A stretch of 64,000 nucleotides of DNA from contig CAVUVM010000001.1 in assembly GCA_963744935.1 (NCBI GenBank), positions 1-64,000 on the forward strand, in the 5' to 3' direction. Source of the DNA: Bog-473 sp963744935. Its GTDB lineage: Bacteria; Actinomycetota; Acidimicrobiia; Acidimicrobiales; RAAP-2. A program made the position numbers and the translations under genes. Shown in pieces: positions 1-13,503 of this stretch (the first letter of the stretch is position 1; every line of letters starts with the position of its first letter). The notes beneath the pieces are model-generated. The model saw nothing but the letters and a program-made list of their open reading frames with translations, was not told the origin of the DNA and did not search any database.

Positions 1-5348
<5,348 letters not shown>

Positions 5349-5662
5349 CGGTCAACTCCTCCCAGGTGAAATGCGGCGGGTGGGGGCGGGTACTGCTTGG
5401 ATCAGAGACGGACGAGGACGGGACGACGGATCAGGGCTGCCAGGGCGCGCGCCGACACCGGGGAATTACCGATTCAGGCACACAGAGACGCACGGCAACC
5501 CGGCATCTTATCGCGGGGCGTGCCTGGATACAACCCCTTGGCCGAAAACGGCCAAACGGGCAGTGCCCGGGGTCGGTGACAGGCTACGAAAGCCCTCCCC
5601 CGCAGTCAAGGATCCTGGTCCTGGGGCCAGGTGGGCGCAGGGCCCACCTGGCCAGGCCGGGA
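5349..5662 (-). other. rplL-rpoB spacer
   Basis: This 314-bp spacer lies inside the rplJL-rpoBC operon. It holds the attenuator-like hairpin at its rplL end and the rpoB Shine-Dalgarno at its other end. No conserved ORF or second strong hairpin was seen between them. An internal rpoB promoter is possible but no convincing -35/-10 pair was found. Confidence 0.6.
5625..5653 (-). terminator. rplL-rpoB intergenic hairpin (attenuator candidate)
   Basis: A perfect 12-bp inverted repeat (GGCCAGGTGGGC at 5625-5636, its complement at 5642-5653) with a 5-nt loop begins about 10 bases after the rplL stop in the direction of transcription. No T-run follows. Partial termination between rplL and rpoB is known in other bacteria, where it lowers polymerase subunit output relative to L12; this hairpin is placed to do that. 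The function is inferred from position and structure only. Confidence 0.6.
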
Positions 5663-6055
5663 CTACTGGATCGCGACCGTGGCGCCGGCGCCCTCGAGGG
5701 CCGCCTTCGCCTTGTCGGCGTCCTCCTTGTTGACCTTCTCGAGGACCGGCTTGGGAGCGGCCTCGACCAGGTCCTTTGCCTCCTTGAGGCCCAGGCTGGT
5801 GAGGGCGCGCACCTCCTTGATCACCTGGATCTTCTTGTCGCCGGCGTCGGTGAGGACGACGTCGAACTCCGACTTCTCCTCCTCTGCGGCCGCGGCCTCG
5901 CCGCCGCCCGCCGGAGCCGCCGCGGCAGCCACGGCTACGGGGGCCGCCGCCGTCACGCCAAAACGCTCCTCGAAGTCCTTCAAAAGCTCGCTCAGTTGGA
6001 TCACCGACAAATCGGCGATCCCGTCGAGGATCTCTTCCTTGGTCAGGGTTGCCAT
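5663..6055 (-). CDS. rplL: 50S ribosomal protein L7/L12
   Basis: Stalk protein L12, 130 aa, which recruits translational GTPases to the ribosome. The N-terminal dimerisation region (MATLTKEEILDGIADLSVIQ) is followed by an Ala-rich hinge at residues 35-55. The C-terminal domain contains the conserved run KSEFDVVLTDAG, then KKIQVIKEVRALTSLGLKEA and KDLVEAAPKPV. It lies directly downstream of rplJ, as in nearly all bacteria. Confidence 0.98.
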   Translation of the reverse strand: MATLTKEEILDGIADLSVIQLSELLKDFEERFGVTAAAPVAVAAAAAPAGGGEAAAAEEEKSEFDVVLTDAGDKKIQVIKEVRALTSLGLKEAKDLVEAAPKPVLEKVNKEDADKAKAALEGAGATVAIQ

Positions 6056-6153
6056 CCTGGCCTTCCTTTCTTCTTTCGGTCTTTCGCTCGGTCTTGTCTA
6101 TTGATCTTCTAAGAGGTGGTCGTGCTCGTGCCGGCCGGGCCGTCCGCTGGGGC

Positions 6154-6877
6154 CTACTCCGAAGCCTCTTCGGTGCTGGCCGCCGCCTCGGCACCGCCAT
6201 CGGCTTCCCCGGCGGCCTCCACCGGTTCCGCCGTCGCTGCCTCCTCGGCCGGCGCTGCCTCCTCGTGCCGGCGCAGCCTCGTCGGCCGGCGCCGCCTCCG
6301 CCACCGGCTCCTCCTCGCTCTCAGCCTCGGCCCTCGCCTCGCCCGTCGGGTCACGCTGGTCTCGGAGGGCCGCGATCCCGTAGGCGAGGTTCTGCGGCAG
6401 CGCCTTCAAGAGCCCCGCCATCTGCTGCATCGGGGCGGCCAGCGCGCCGGCCAGCCGGGCCAGCAGCACCTCACGCGGCGGCAGGTCGGCGAGCGCCGCC
6501 AGGTCGGCCGGCGAGAGGAGCGACCCGTCGGCCAGCCCGCCCTTGATCACCAACAGCGGGTTGGCCCGCGAGAAGTCCCGCAGCGCCTTGGCCACCGCGC
6601 TGACGTCGCCGTCGACGAAGGTGAGTGCGCTCGGGCCGTTCAGGTACTCCGACAGGGACTGGTACTCGCCGCCGTCGATGGCCCGGCGCACCAGCGTGTT
6701 CTTGAAGATCTTGTAGTTACCGCCGGCGGCCGCCAGCGCGTTTCGGAGTTCGGCCATCTCGGCGACGGTGAGCCCGCGGTACTCGCTCACGATGGAGGCC
6801 GACGCCGCGTCCATCCGCGTCTTCACCTCGTCGATCACCTCGACCTTGCGTGCCCTTGCTGCATTCTGCGATGCCAT
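6154..6877 (-). CDS. rplJ: 50S ribosomal protein L10 (frameshift in C-terminal tail)
   Basis: Stalk-base protein L10, which anchors L12 dimers and represses its own operon. The chosen ATG at 6877 has GGAGG 7-8 nt upstream, and the product begins MASQNAARARKVEVIDEV. The core (EYRGLTVAEMAELRNALAAA, YKIFKNTLVRRA) ends near residue 175 and is followed by an Ala/Glu-rich acidic tail. In the raw frame the tail turns abruptly into Gly/Arg-rich sequence. Removing one base at about 6265-6285 returns it to an acidic tail ending in STEEASE at a TAG (6154), giving about 240 aa. The tail is longer than in standard L10 proteins. A consensus indel is the likeliest explanation. Confidence 0.9.
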
Positions 6878-6968
6878 CGGTGTCCTCCACCGGGCTCGAC
6901 GGCCCGGAAGCGGGCCGGAGACTCCGGTGCGACGGCACGGCACCGGCCGAGCCGGTGTGCACGGTGTC

Positions 6969-7030
6969 GCCTCGTCAGGCCGGCCCTGCGGGCCGCTTCG
7001 GCACCCGAGGGTGCACCGGAGGTCTCTGGC
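6969..7030 (-). promoter_or_regulatory. L10 leader (autoregulatory mRNA structure), candidate
   Basis: In the 243-nt rplA-rplJ spacer the transcript contains GCCAGAGACCTCCGGTG, then internal hairpins, then GGCCTGACGAGGC. The outer GCC/GGC pairs bracket opposed GA-containing internal-loop strands, matching the kink-turn layout of ribosomal protein L10 leaders, which bind L10(L12) and regulate rplJL. Assigned by eye from layout and position; a covariance-model search would decide it. Confidence 0.5.
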
Positions 7031-7120
7031 GTTCGGATTCAGTGCCCGTTCCGCGGGGCGGTGGGCTGTTCGGGAGACTGTAGTACGGCTCAGCGGGGCG
7101 GCGAGCCCGGCTGGCCCTGG

Positions 7121-7846
7121 CTAGGCCGAAGCGGGAAGCTCCTCGTCGTCACTGAAGCGCGCCTTGATCGGGTCGATGCGCACTCCGGGGCCCATCGTCG
7201 TCGAGATGGTGACCGACAGGACGTAGCGGCCCTTCGAAGCCGGGGGCTTCGCCCGCTGGAGCTCGTCCATGACAGCCCGGATGTTCGCCACCAGTTGCTC
7301 GCGGCTGAACGAGGCCTTCCCGACACGGATGTGGACGTTGCCCACCTTGTCGGTGCGGTATTCGACCCGGCCCCCCTTGAACTCGCCGACTGCCTTGCCG
7401 ACATCGGTGGTGACCGTGCCGGTCTTGGGGTTGGGCATGAGGCCGCGCGGGCCGAGCACGCGGCCGAGCGTGCCGACCTGGCCCATCAGGTCCGGTGTGG
7501 CGATGGCGATGTCGAAGTCGAGGAAGCCCCCGTTGATCTTGGCCACCAGGTCGTCTGCCCCGACCTCGTCGGCGCCCGCAGCCCGGGCCTCCGCCGCGGC
7601 CTCGCCGGCGGCGAACACCACGACCCGCACCGTGCGTCCCGTGCCCGAGGGCAACGAGATCGTCCCCCGCACGATCTGGTCGGCCTTGCGCGGATCGACG
7701 CCGAGACGCACCGCCAGCTCGACCGTCTCGTCGAAATTGGCGCTGGCCACCGACTTGACCAGATCGACTGCCTCGGCGACGCCGTGCAGTGTCTCGCGGT
7801 CCACCTTGGTGAGGCTGTCCTTGTATTTCTTGCCGTGCTGAGTCAT
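7121..7846 (-). CDS. rplA: 50S ribosomal protein L1
   Basis: L1 stalk protein, 241 aa, which binds 23S rRNA and often represses the rplKA operon. Typical motifs are GTISLPSGTGRTVRVVVFA, the L1 signature around DLMGQVGTLGRVLGPRGLMP followed by NPKTGTV, and GRYVLSVTISTTMGPGVRID near the C-terminus. Full length. It follows rplK by 25 nt and precedes rplJ by 243 nt. Confidence 0.98.
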   Translation of the reverse strand: MTQHGKKYKDSLTKVDRETLHGVAEAVDLVKSVASANFDETVELAVRLGVDPRKADQIVRGTISLPSGTGRTVRVVVFAAGEAAAEARAAGADEVGADDLVAKINGGFLDFDIAIATPDLMGQVGTLGRVLGPRGLMPNPKTGTVTTDVGKAVGEFKGGRVEYRTDKVGNVHIRVGKASFSREQLVANIRAVMDELQRAKPPASKGRYVLSVTISTTMGPGVRIDPIKARFSDDEELPASA

Positions 7847-7871
7847 CTGTCCGTCTCTCCTCTGCGTGCCG

Positions 7872-8303
7872 CTAGCCGGCGACCGCGATCCCCATGGAGC
7901 GGGCCGTGCCCGCCACCTGCTTCTTGGCCGCCTCGAGGTCGTCGGTGTTGAGGTCCTTCAGCTTGGTCGTGGCGATCTCGGCCAGCTGGGCGTCTGTGAT
8001 CGTGCCGACCTGCTCGCGCCCGGTCGTCGCCGCGCCCTTGTCCAGCCCGGCCGCCTGGCGGAGCAGGAAGGGAGTCGGCGAGGTCTTCAGCACGAAGCTG
8101 AACGTGCGGTCCTCGTAGATGGTGATGTCGACCGGCACCACCTGGCCCCGCATGCTCTCGGTCGCCTGGTTGTACTGCTTGCAGAACTCCATGGTCTGGA
8201 CGCCGTGGGGGCCGAGCGCCGTACCGACCGGCGGCGCGGGCGTGGCAGATCCGGCCTCGAGCTGGATCTTCACCACGGTCAGCACCTTCTTCTTCGGTGG
8301 CAT
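7872..8303 (-). CDS. rplK: 50S ribosomal protein L11
   Basis: L11, 143 aa, part of the GTPase-associated centre. The N-terminal domain has the thiostrepton-site proline-rich run PAPPVGTALGPHGVQTMEFC, and the C-terminal rRNA-binding domain has the conserved GREQVGTITDAQLAEIA and GTARSMGIAV. It lies 36 nt downstream of nusG and is presumably cotranscribed with rplA. Confidence 0.98.
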   Translation of the reverse strand: MPPKKKVLTVVKIQLEAGSATPAPPVGTALGPHGVQTMEFCKQYNQATESMRGQVVPVDITIYEDRTFSFVLKTSPTPFLLRQAAGLDKGAATTGREQVGTITDAQLAEIATTKLKDLNTDDLEAAKKQVAGTARSMGIAVAG

Positions 8304-8339
8304 CGTCTGTCTCCTTCTTCGCTGTCTCTGTCCGGTCGC

Positions 8340-9422
8340 CTAGAGCTTGGCGACCTGGCTGAATTCGAGCTCGACCGGGGTCTCCCGGCCGAAGATGTTG
8401 ACCAGCACCTTGAGCTTGAGCTGGTCCTCGTTGATCTCCGAGATCTGGCCCGAGAAGTCGGCGAACGGTCCTTCCTTGACCCGGACCGTCTCGTTGACCT
8501 CGTACTCGAGCCGGGCACGGGTGCGCTTGGGCGCTCCGCCGGGCCCGCCCTCCTGCTTCACCTGCAAGATGTTCTCGACCTCGCGCCGCGACAGCGGCGT
8601 CGGCTTGGTGCCGGGTCCCACGAACCCGGTGACGCCCGGGGTATTGCGGATGGCACCCCAGGTGTCGTCGTCGAGGTCGCAGCGGACGAGCAGGTAGCCG
8701 GGGAACACTTTCTTTTGGACCGTGACCTTCTTGCCACCCTTGAACTCGTCCACGTCCTCCATGGGGATGACGACCTCGTGGACGCGGTCCTCGATCCCGC
8801 GCGACGTGACCACGTTGCCCATGTTCGAGCGCACCTTGTTCTCGTAACCAGAGTACGTGTGCACCACGTACCAGCGGCCCGGGCGGTCGTAGGGGCTCTC
8901 GACGGGGACGATCTCCTCGTCTTCTTCCTCCTCGTCCCTGACCCAGCCACCCAGCTCGCCCTCGTCGCCGGCGTCGGCGTCGGTGGCGGTGGCGTCGACC
9001 ACCAGGTCCGGCTCGGCCGCCGTCTGCACTGCGACCCCGTCGGCCACCTCCTCGACGACCTCTTCGGCCAGCTCCTCGACCACGGCCTCCTCGATCGCCT
9101 CGATCACTGCCTCCTCGACAATTTCTTCCACGATTTCTTCCACGAGCGCCTCGTCCAGCTTTTCGCCCGCCTCGTCGCCCACGACCTCTGCAATCTCCTC
9201 GTCGACCGCTTCGACGACCTCGTCGTCGGCGATCTCCTCGAGCTCGGCCTCGCCCTCAGCCGCGGCCTCGTCGAGCAAGTCGTCGGTCGACACCGTGTTC
9301 ATTGCAGCCTCCTCGGGCGCAGCCTCTGTCTCCTCGCGCTCTGCCTCGAGGGCTTCGGCGACGTCTTCCTCGTCTCCGGTCGCGAGTGCTTCTTCTGCCT
9401 GTGAATGCGTCATGTCGCTCAT
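8340..9422 (-). CDS. nusG: Transcription antitermination factor NusG with long acidic N-terminal extension
   Basis: NusG, 360 aa, which binds RNA polymerase and links it to Rho or the ribosome. The conserved protein begins only near residue 180 (RWYVVHTYSGYENKVRSNM); the NGN core includes VFPGYLLVRCDLDDDTWGAI and the C-terminal KOW domain VKEGPFADFSGQISEINEDQ. The first ~180 residues are an extreme Glu/Asp/Ala/Val extension. Residues ~90-130 consist of short repeats such as VEEIVEEIVEEAV that look like a charged helix. Streptomyces and mycobacterial NusG have shorter acidic extensions. Start chosen at ATG 9422; a second ATG lies three codons downstream. Confidence 0.95.
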   Translation of the reverse strand: MSDMTHSQAEEALATGDEEDVAEALEAEREETEAAPEEAAMNTVSTDDLLDEAAAEGEAELEEIADDEVVEAVDEEIAEVVGDEAGEKLDEALVEEIVEEIVEEAVIEAIEEAVVEELAEEVVEEVADGVAVQTAAEPDLVVDATATDADAGDEGELGGWVRDEEEEDEEIVPVESPYDRPGRWYVVHTYSGYENKVRSNMGNVVTSRGIEDRVHEVVIPMEDVDEFKGGKKVTVQKKVFPGYLLVRCDLDDDTWGAIRNTPGVTGFVGPGTKPTPLSRREVENILQVKQEGGPGGAPKRTRARLEYEVNETVRVKEGPFADFSGQISEINEDQLKLKVLVNIFGRETPVELEFSQVAKL

Positions 9423-9429
9423 ACGGGGC

Positions 9430-9752
9430 CTACCTGGTGAAGAGGAGGGTGATCAGCTTCCCGAAGGCGAGGTTGAGCACGAAGATCAGGCTGATCATGA
9501 TGACGAGGGTCGTCACCACGACTGACGTGTAGTTGATGAGCTCGCTCCGTGACGGCCAGGCCACCTGGCGCATCTCGTCGCGCACCTCGCGCACGAACTG
9601 GACAGGCGTGGAGCGCCGGCGGGTGGGCGCCCCGCCCTTCTGCTGGCGCTGCGTCTTGGTCGCGGTCCCCGCGGGGCGCGCCGCGTTGACGGGGTCCCGT
9701 CGGCCTCCATCTGGCCTTGGCGCTGCATCATGCGCTTGGTTTCGCGGTTCAC
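9430..9752 (-). CDS. secE: Preprotein translocase subunit SecE (frameshifted)
   Basis: SecE, a small essential subunit of the SecYEG channel, about 107 aa once repaired. The GTG start gives MNRETKRMMQRQGQMEADG. The conserved part is in another frame: PVQFVREVRDEMRQVAWPSR followed by a single membrane helix (VVVTTLVIMISLIFVLNLAF). Adding one base in the GGG/CCCC run at about 9691-9700 joins the frames. It lies between tRNA-Trp and nusG, the standard actinobacterial position, ending 7 nt before nusG. The split is probably a consensus deletion. Confidence 0.92.
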
Positions 9753-9797
9753 GGCTCTCGCTTTACGTGTTTCGTTCTCGGGTAGCTACGTCCGGGG

Positions 9798-9870
9798 CAG
9801 GGCAGGAGGGACTCGAACCCCCAACCGCCGGTTTTGGAGACCGGTGCTCTTCCAGTTGAGCTACTGCCCT
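9798..9870 (-). tRNA. tRNA-Trp(CCA)
   Basis: Cloverleaf on the minus strand: acceptor AGGGCAG / CTGCCCT, D-arm TAGCTCAACTGG, anticodon loop CTCCAAA with anticodon CCA, and T-arm GGGGGTTCGAGTCCCTC. Discriminator G; the CCA tail is not encoded. It lies 45 nt upstream of secE and may share its transcript. Confidence 0.97.
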
Positions 9871-9971
9871 CGGTGGGGTGCCTTCGGTTGCCCTCAGCAG
9901 GTGGTTCTTTCCCCTGACCTGGGGATCGACCTGTCAGAGTAGCACCAGCAGGTCGAAGACGGCTCGGCGGC

Positions 9972-10136
9972 TCAGCGGGTCTCCTTGTGGAGGGTGTGCT
10001 GGCGGTCCCATCGGCAGTACTTCTTCATCTCGATCCGCTCGCGGTCGTTGAGCTTGTTCTTGGTCGTGATGTAGTTGCGCCGCTTGCAGACCTCGCAGGC
10101 CAGCGTCACTTGGACCCTCTTCTCGTTCTTCGCCAT
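9972..10136 (-). CDS. rpmG: 50S ribosomal protein L33
   Basis: L33, 54 aa, starting MAKNEKRVQVTLACEVCKRR at ATG 10136 with GGAAGGA upstream. The first CxxC pair is intact (CEVC). The second site reads KYCRWDRQHTLHKETR, with one Cys only, as in the RpmGB-type L33 of firmicutes, so complete four-Cys zinc binding is not expected. It sits between tRNA-Met and tRNA-Trp, the usual actinobacterial position. Confidence 0.96.
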   Translation of the reverse strand: MAKNEKRVQVTLACEVCKRRNYITTKNKLNDRERIEMKKYCRWDRQHTLHKETR

Positions 10137-10174
10137 GGCAATCCTTCCTGGTCGCTCCCGGGACACCCCGGGCC

Positions 10175-10251
10175 TGGTAGCGGCGGCGGGACTCGAACCC
10201 GCGACAACACGATTATGAGCCGTGTGCTCTGACCAACTGAGCTACGCCGCC
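10175..10251 (-). tRNA. tRNA-Met(CAT)
   Basis: Cloverleaf on the minus strand with anticodon loop CTCATAA (anticodon CAT), T-arm GCGGGTTCGAGTCCCGC and an encoded CCA end. The acceptor GGCGGCG pairs with CGCCGCT through a G-U first pair, and the D-arm is of elongator type. Position beside rpmG supports elongator Met; a lysidine-modified Ile(CAT) cannot be strictly excluded by sequence alone. Confidence 0.95.
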
Positions 10252-10258
10252 ATGGGCG

Positions 10259-10331
10259 AGCCCCCTGTCGGAATCGAACCGACGACACCAGCCTTACCAT
10301 GGCTGTGCTCTGCCGACTGAGCTAAGGGGGC
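10259..10331 (-). tRNA. tRNA-Thr(GGT)
   Basis: Cloverleaf on the minus strand: acceptor GCCCCCT / AGGGGGC, anticodon stem CAGCC/GGCTG around loop ATGGTAA (anticodon GGT), and T-arm GTCGGTTCGATTCCGAC. CCA is not encoded. Seven bases upstream of tRNA-Met, so both probably come from one precursor. Confidence 0.97.
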
Positions 10332-10417
10332 GCCGCGGCTACCTTCCGCGAGCGGTCAATGATAGCCAGAGCCCGGTATGGGGTGCCCCCGCTTCCCCGG
10401 TTTTGCCTGGTCGATTA

Positions 10418-10423
10418 TACCAT
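10418..10423 (+). promoter_or_regulatory. -10 element (TACCAT) of leaderless GNAT gene
   Basis: TACCAT ends exactly six bases before the ATG at 10430, which would place the transcription start at or next to the start codon. No Shine-Dalgarno is present. The same geometry recurs at many genes in the window. Confidence 0.5.
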
Positions 10424-10429
10424 CGGCGG

Positions 10430-10954
10430 ATGCGGATCCGATTGGCCGAAGTGGCCGACGCCGAGGCGATCCGGACCATCTACAACGTCGAGGTCCTCGG
10501 GAGCACCAACACCTTCGACATGGTCCCGCGCAGCCGGGTCGAGCAGGAGGCCTGGATCCTCGAGCACAGTGGGGTGCATCCGGCGCTGGTGGCGGTCGAG
10601 GACCCCGGGGCCGGGGTGGCCGGTCCGGTGGGGGCCAACGGGGAGATCGTGCTGGGCTTCGGCTCGCTCTCGGCCTTCCGGGAGCGCTCGGGCTACTCGG
10701 CCACCGCCGAGAACTCCGTCTATGTCGACCGGGCCCGGCGCGGCACCGGAGTGGGCAAAGCCCTCCTCGCCGAACTGCTGGTCCTCGCCTCTGCCCATGG
10801 CTTCCACTCGCTGATCGCCCGCATCGCCGGCCACAACGAGACGTCCATCGGGCTGCACCGGGCTGCCGGCTTCGAGCTGGTGGGCGTCGAGCGCGAGGTC
10901 GGGCGCAAGCACCGCCAGTGGCTGGACGTGGTCGAGCTGCAACGCCTGCTCTGA
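10430..10954 (+). CDS. GNAT-family N-acetyltransferase (phosphinothricin acetyltransferase-like)
   Basis: A 174-aa acetyl-CoA-dependent acetyltransferase. The start at 10430 gives MRIRLAEVADAEAIRTIYNV, the usual N-terminal beta-alpha of the fold. Motif A is VDRARRGTGVGKALLAELLV with the acetyl-CoA-binding R-x-x-G-x-G. Motif B includes ARIAGHNETSIGLHRAAGFE, characteristic of the PAT/YncA branch that acetylates phosphinothricin, methionine sulfoximine or similar amino acids. The substrate cannot be told. Probably leaderless; divergent from the tRNA-Thr cluster. Confidence 0.85.
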   Translation: MRIRLAEVADAEAIRTIYNVEVLGSTNTFDMVPRSRVEQEAWILEHSGVHPALVAVEDPGAGVAGPVGANGEIVLGFGSLSAFRERSGYSATAENSVYVDRARRGTGVGKALLAELLVLASAHGFHSLIARIAGHNETSIGLHRAAGFELVGVEREVGRKHRQWLDVVELQRLL

Positions 10955-10994
10955 GGGCCCGACGACACCGGATCAGCCTGGAAGCAGCTGCGGA

Positions 10995-12644
10995 TCAGGA
11001 CTCGAGGGCCGCGCCCTGGTGGACGAGGGGGCCCGCCAGCCGGGTGCGGTCGATCCGCCACGAGGTCGTCCAGCCGCCCAGGGGAACGATGGCCACGGCC
11101 CACAAGACGAGCACGGCCAGGACCATGGCGGTCGGGTCGGTGTGCACCAGCTCGTTCAGGAGCTCGGTGCCGCCCGTCAGACCGATGAAGGGGGCCACCG
11201 TGGACAGGCCGAGCACGGCGTAGAGCATGCGGCCCGTGGCAATCGGCGCGACCAGGATGATCCCCCAGGTGAGGTACCAGGGTTGGACGACCGGCCCGAG
11301 AAGCACGAAGGCCATCATCGTGATGCCCAGCGCCCCGAGCATCCCGAGGCGCTCGCGGTGGCGGAGGCAGTAGATGGCGATCGCCGCGGCCGAGATCAGC
11401 CCGATGGCCCGGGTGAGTGTCAGCACGCCGCCGAGGCCGATCCCGATGCCGACGACGTGCGCCGTCCCGCTGATGAGCAGTCCCACCGCCGTCGCCGGTG
11501 CCATCCACGAGCGCACGGTGCCCGGCGTGCCGAGGTTGGCGATCCAACCCCAGCCGAGTCCCGACACGAGTGAGAGGAACCCCATGACCGCGACCGTGAC
11601 CAGCCCGGCGCGCACGAGCGCCCGAGCGCGCCGGCGCCAGTCGGCGAACGGTCCTGCCCAGTCCCAGGCCACGTAGACGATACCGATGGCTGCCGGCACC
11701 TTGATGGAGGCCGCCAACGCGCACAGTGCCACGCCCCACACCGGATGCTGGGCGCGCGCCGCCGTCACGCCCGCCAGGAGGAGGCCGACCATGATGGCGT
11801 CGTTGTGCGCGCCGCCGACGAGCGCGAGCAACGTCAGCGGGTTCAGCACGGCCAGCACGAAGGCGGGACCGGGGTCGCGCCCGAACGAGCGCGCCAGCTT
11901 GGGGATGCAGTACGCGATGAGCGCGACGCCGGCGATCGACTGCAGGCGCAGCAACAGCACGGTGACCAACGCGTGGTGGAGGCTGAGCGAGGCGGACCAG
12001 CCGGCCAGCATCAAGAAGAGCGGTCCGTAGGGCGCCGGCGTGTTGAGCCACAGGTTGTCGACTCCCGAGACATACGGGCTCGAGCCCAATGTGCCCGGCC
12101 CGTACTGGTACGGGTTGATGTGGTGGCTCATCATCTCGCCTTGGGCCGCGTACGAGAACACGTCGCGACTGAAGAGCGGCGCAACCACGAGCAGCGGCAC
12201 GATCCAGAGGGCGAGCATGTAGGACAGCTGTCGGATCGGGACGCCGGGCCGGAGCCGCAACGTCTGGTAGAGCCCGAACCACACGCGGACGAAGAGGATC
12301 ATGCCGCCGTAGACCGCGACGACTCCGGGGAGCATCAGGGTGGTCGACGGCCAGTCGGATACGCCGAAGAACCACGTGCCACCGATATCGAGCTTGAACG
12401 GTGAGCTCGGCAACGAGGCGCCGACGCAGATGGAGAGGACGGCGATGAAGCCCAAGATGGCGGGGCGGCGCAGGAACGACCAGTCCTCGGGATCGCCGGC
12501 CTGCACCTCGACGCGCTCGGTCAATGCGACGCGAGGAGAGAGTCGGAACCACACTGCCTCGGCCTGCATGGAGAGGCGGCGAAGGCGCGGGCCTACCCGG
12601 TCCAGGACAACTTGTGAGGGAGGCGTCTCGGTGTCGTCAAACAC
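10995..12644 (-). CDS. MptB-like polyprenol-phosphate-mannose-dependent alpha-1,6-mannosyltransferase (GT-C)
   Basis: Integral-membrane GT-C glycosyltransferase with about 12 hydrophobic segments. The acidic loop motif SRDVFSYAAQGEMMSHHINP followed by YQYGP is the hallmark of the MptA/MptB family, which uses polyprenol-phospho-mannose to extend the mannan core of lipomannan and related lipoglycans. The open frame extends to 12800 but then abuts the tRNA-Tyr gene. GTG 12644 leaves ~549 aa, close to family size, though no strong Shine-Dalgarno confirms it. No lipoglycan partner genes are nearby, so the acceptor is unknown. Confidence 0.82.
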   Translation of the reverse strand: MFDDTETPPSQVVLDRVGPRLRRLSMQAEAVWFRLSPRVALTERVEVQAGDPEDWSFLRRPAILGFIAVLSICVGASLPSSPFKLDIGGTWFFGVSDWPSTTLMLPGVVAVYGGMILFVRVWFGLYQTLRLRPGVPIRQLSYMLALWIVPLLVVAPLFSRDVFSYAAQGEMMSHHINPYQYGPGTLGSSPYVSGVDNLWLNTPAPYGPLFLMLAGWSASLSLHHALVTVLLLRLQSIAGVALIAYCIPKLARSFGRDPGPAFVLAVLNPLTLLALVGGAHNDAIMVGLLLAGVTAARAQHPVWGVALCALAASIKVPAAIGIVYVAWDWAGPFADWRRRARALVRAGLVTVAVMGFLSLVSGLGWGWIANLGTPGTVRSWMAPATAVGLLISGTAHVVGIGIGLGGVLTLTRAIGLISAAAIAIYCLRHRERLGMLGALGITMMAFVLLGPVVQPWYLTWGIILVAPIATGRMLYAVLGLSTVAPFIGLTGGTELLNELVHTDPTAMVLAVLVLWAVAIVPLGGWTTSWRIDRTRLAGPLVHQGAALES

Positions 12645-12806
12645 GGGGCTGTCAGTCTCGCTTGTCGTATCCGGGCGCTCCAACCCGGGGTGAGCAGGGG
12701 GGCCTACGCAGGGGGAACCACGTTCCTGCAATGGATCTGAAACAGCATTGTAACGCCGGGTCCCGGCTCGGCAAGGAGCGCCTTGGGGCGGCCTGGTCAA
12801 CCGCCG

Positions 12807-12892
12807 TGGTGGGCCGGGAAGGATTTGAACCTCCGTAGGTGTTAACCGGCAGGTTTACAGCCTGCTTCCTTTGGCCACTCGGACACCGACCC
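12807..12892 (-). tRNA. tRNA-Tyr(GTA)
   Basis: Class II tRNA on the minus strand: acceptor GGGTCGG / CCGGCCC with encoded CCA, anticodon stem GCAGG/CCTGC around loop CTGTAAA (anticodon GTA), a long variable arm (CGGTTAACACCTACGG) and T-arm AGGTTCAAATCCTTC. Confidence 0.97.
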
Positions 12893-12945
12893 GCAGCGGG
12901 CGAGATTAGCCCGACCAGCCACCCCGGACCGCCAGAGGGCGCCGG

Positions 12946-12951
12946 TACGCT
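12946..12951 (+). promoter_or_regulatory. -10 element (TACGCT) of leaderless yajQ
   Basis: TACGCT ends exactly six bases before the ATG at 12958; there is no Shine-Dalgarno between, so a leaderless transcript is likely. Confidence 0.55.
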
Positions 12952-12957
12952 GATTCG

Positions 12958-13446
12958 ATGCCCACCTTTGACATCGTCTCCGAAGTCGACATGCAAGAAG
13001 TGCGCAACGCGGTCGACCAGGCCAACCGGGAGGCGGCCACCCGCTTCGACTTCAAGAACACCGATTCGGCCATCGAGCTCAGTGACAACGAGTTGGTGTT
13101 GCGCTCCTCGACCGAGGACCGCCTGCGGGCCCTGCATCAAGTGCTCGACGAGAAGCTCGTCAAGCGACAGGTCTCGTTGAAGGCGTTCGAGGACGCCAAA
13201 GTGGAGGAAGCGCAGAAGGGGACGGCGCGACAGAAGGTGGCGATCCGAGCCGGCATCTCCTCGGACCATGCCAAGCGGCTCAACAAGTTCATCAAAGACC
13301 TCAGCATCAAAGGCGTATCGTCGCAGACCCAGGGCGACCAGCTGCGCGTGTCGGGTAAGAAGCGCGACGACCTCCAAGAGGTCATCGCGAAGTGCAAGGC
13401 CGAGGACTTCGGGATCCCGCTGCAGTTCACCAACTTCCGCGACTGA
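12958..13446 (+). CDS. YajQ family (UPF0234) nucleotide-binding protein
   Basis: A 162-aa cytoplasmic protein of the YajQ/UPF0234 family, starting MPTFDIVSEVDMQEVRNAVD. The family motif region TRFDFKNTDSAIELSDNELV and the C-terminal half with RVSGKKRDDLQEVIAKCKAE and DFGIPLQFTNFRD are intact. Members bind nucleotides or RNA; in Xanthomonas a member binds cyclic di-GMP. The physiological role here cannot be told from sequence. Full length. Confidence 0.93.
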   Translation: MPTFDIVSEVDMQEVRNAVDQANREAATRFDFKNTDSAIELSDNELVLRSSTEDRLRALHQVLDEKLVKRQVSLKAFEDAKVEEAQKGTARQKVAIRAGISSDHAKRLNKFIKDLSIKGVSSQTQGDQLRVSGKKRDDLQEVIAKCKAEDFGIPLQFTNFRD

Positions 13447-13503
13447 CGCTCGACACACGCCGGAGGCGCCGCGCTGTGAGCCAACGGCCCTCGTGTCGTG
13501 TAT

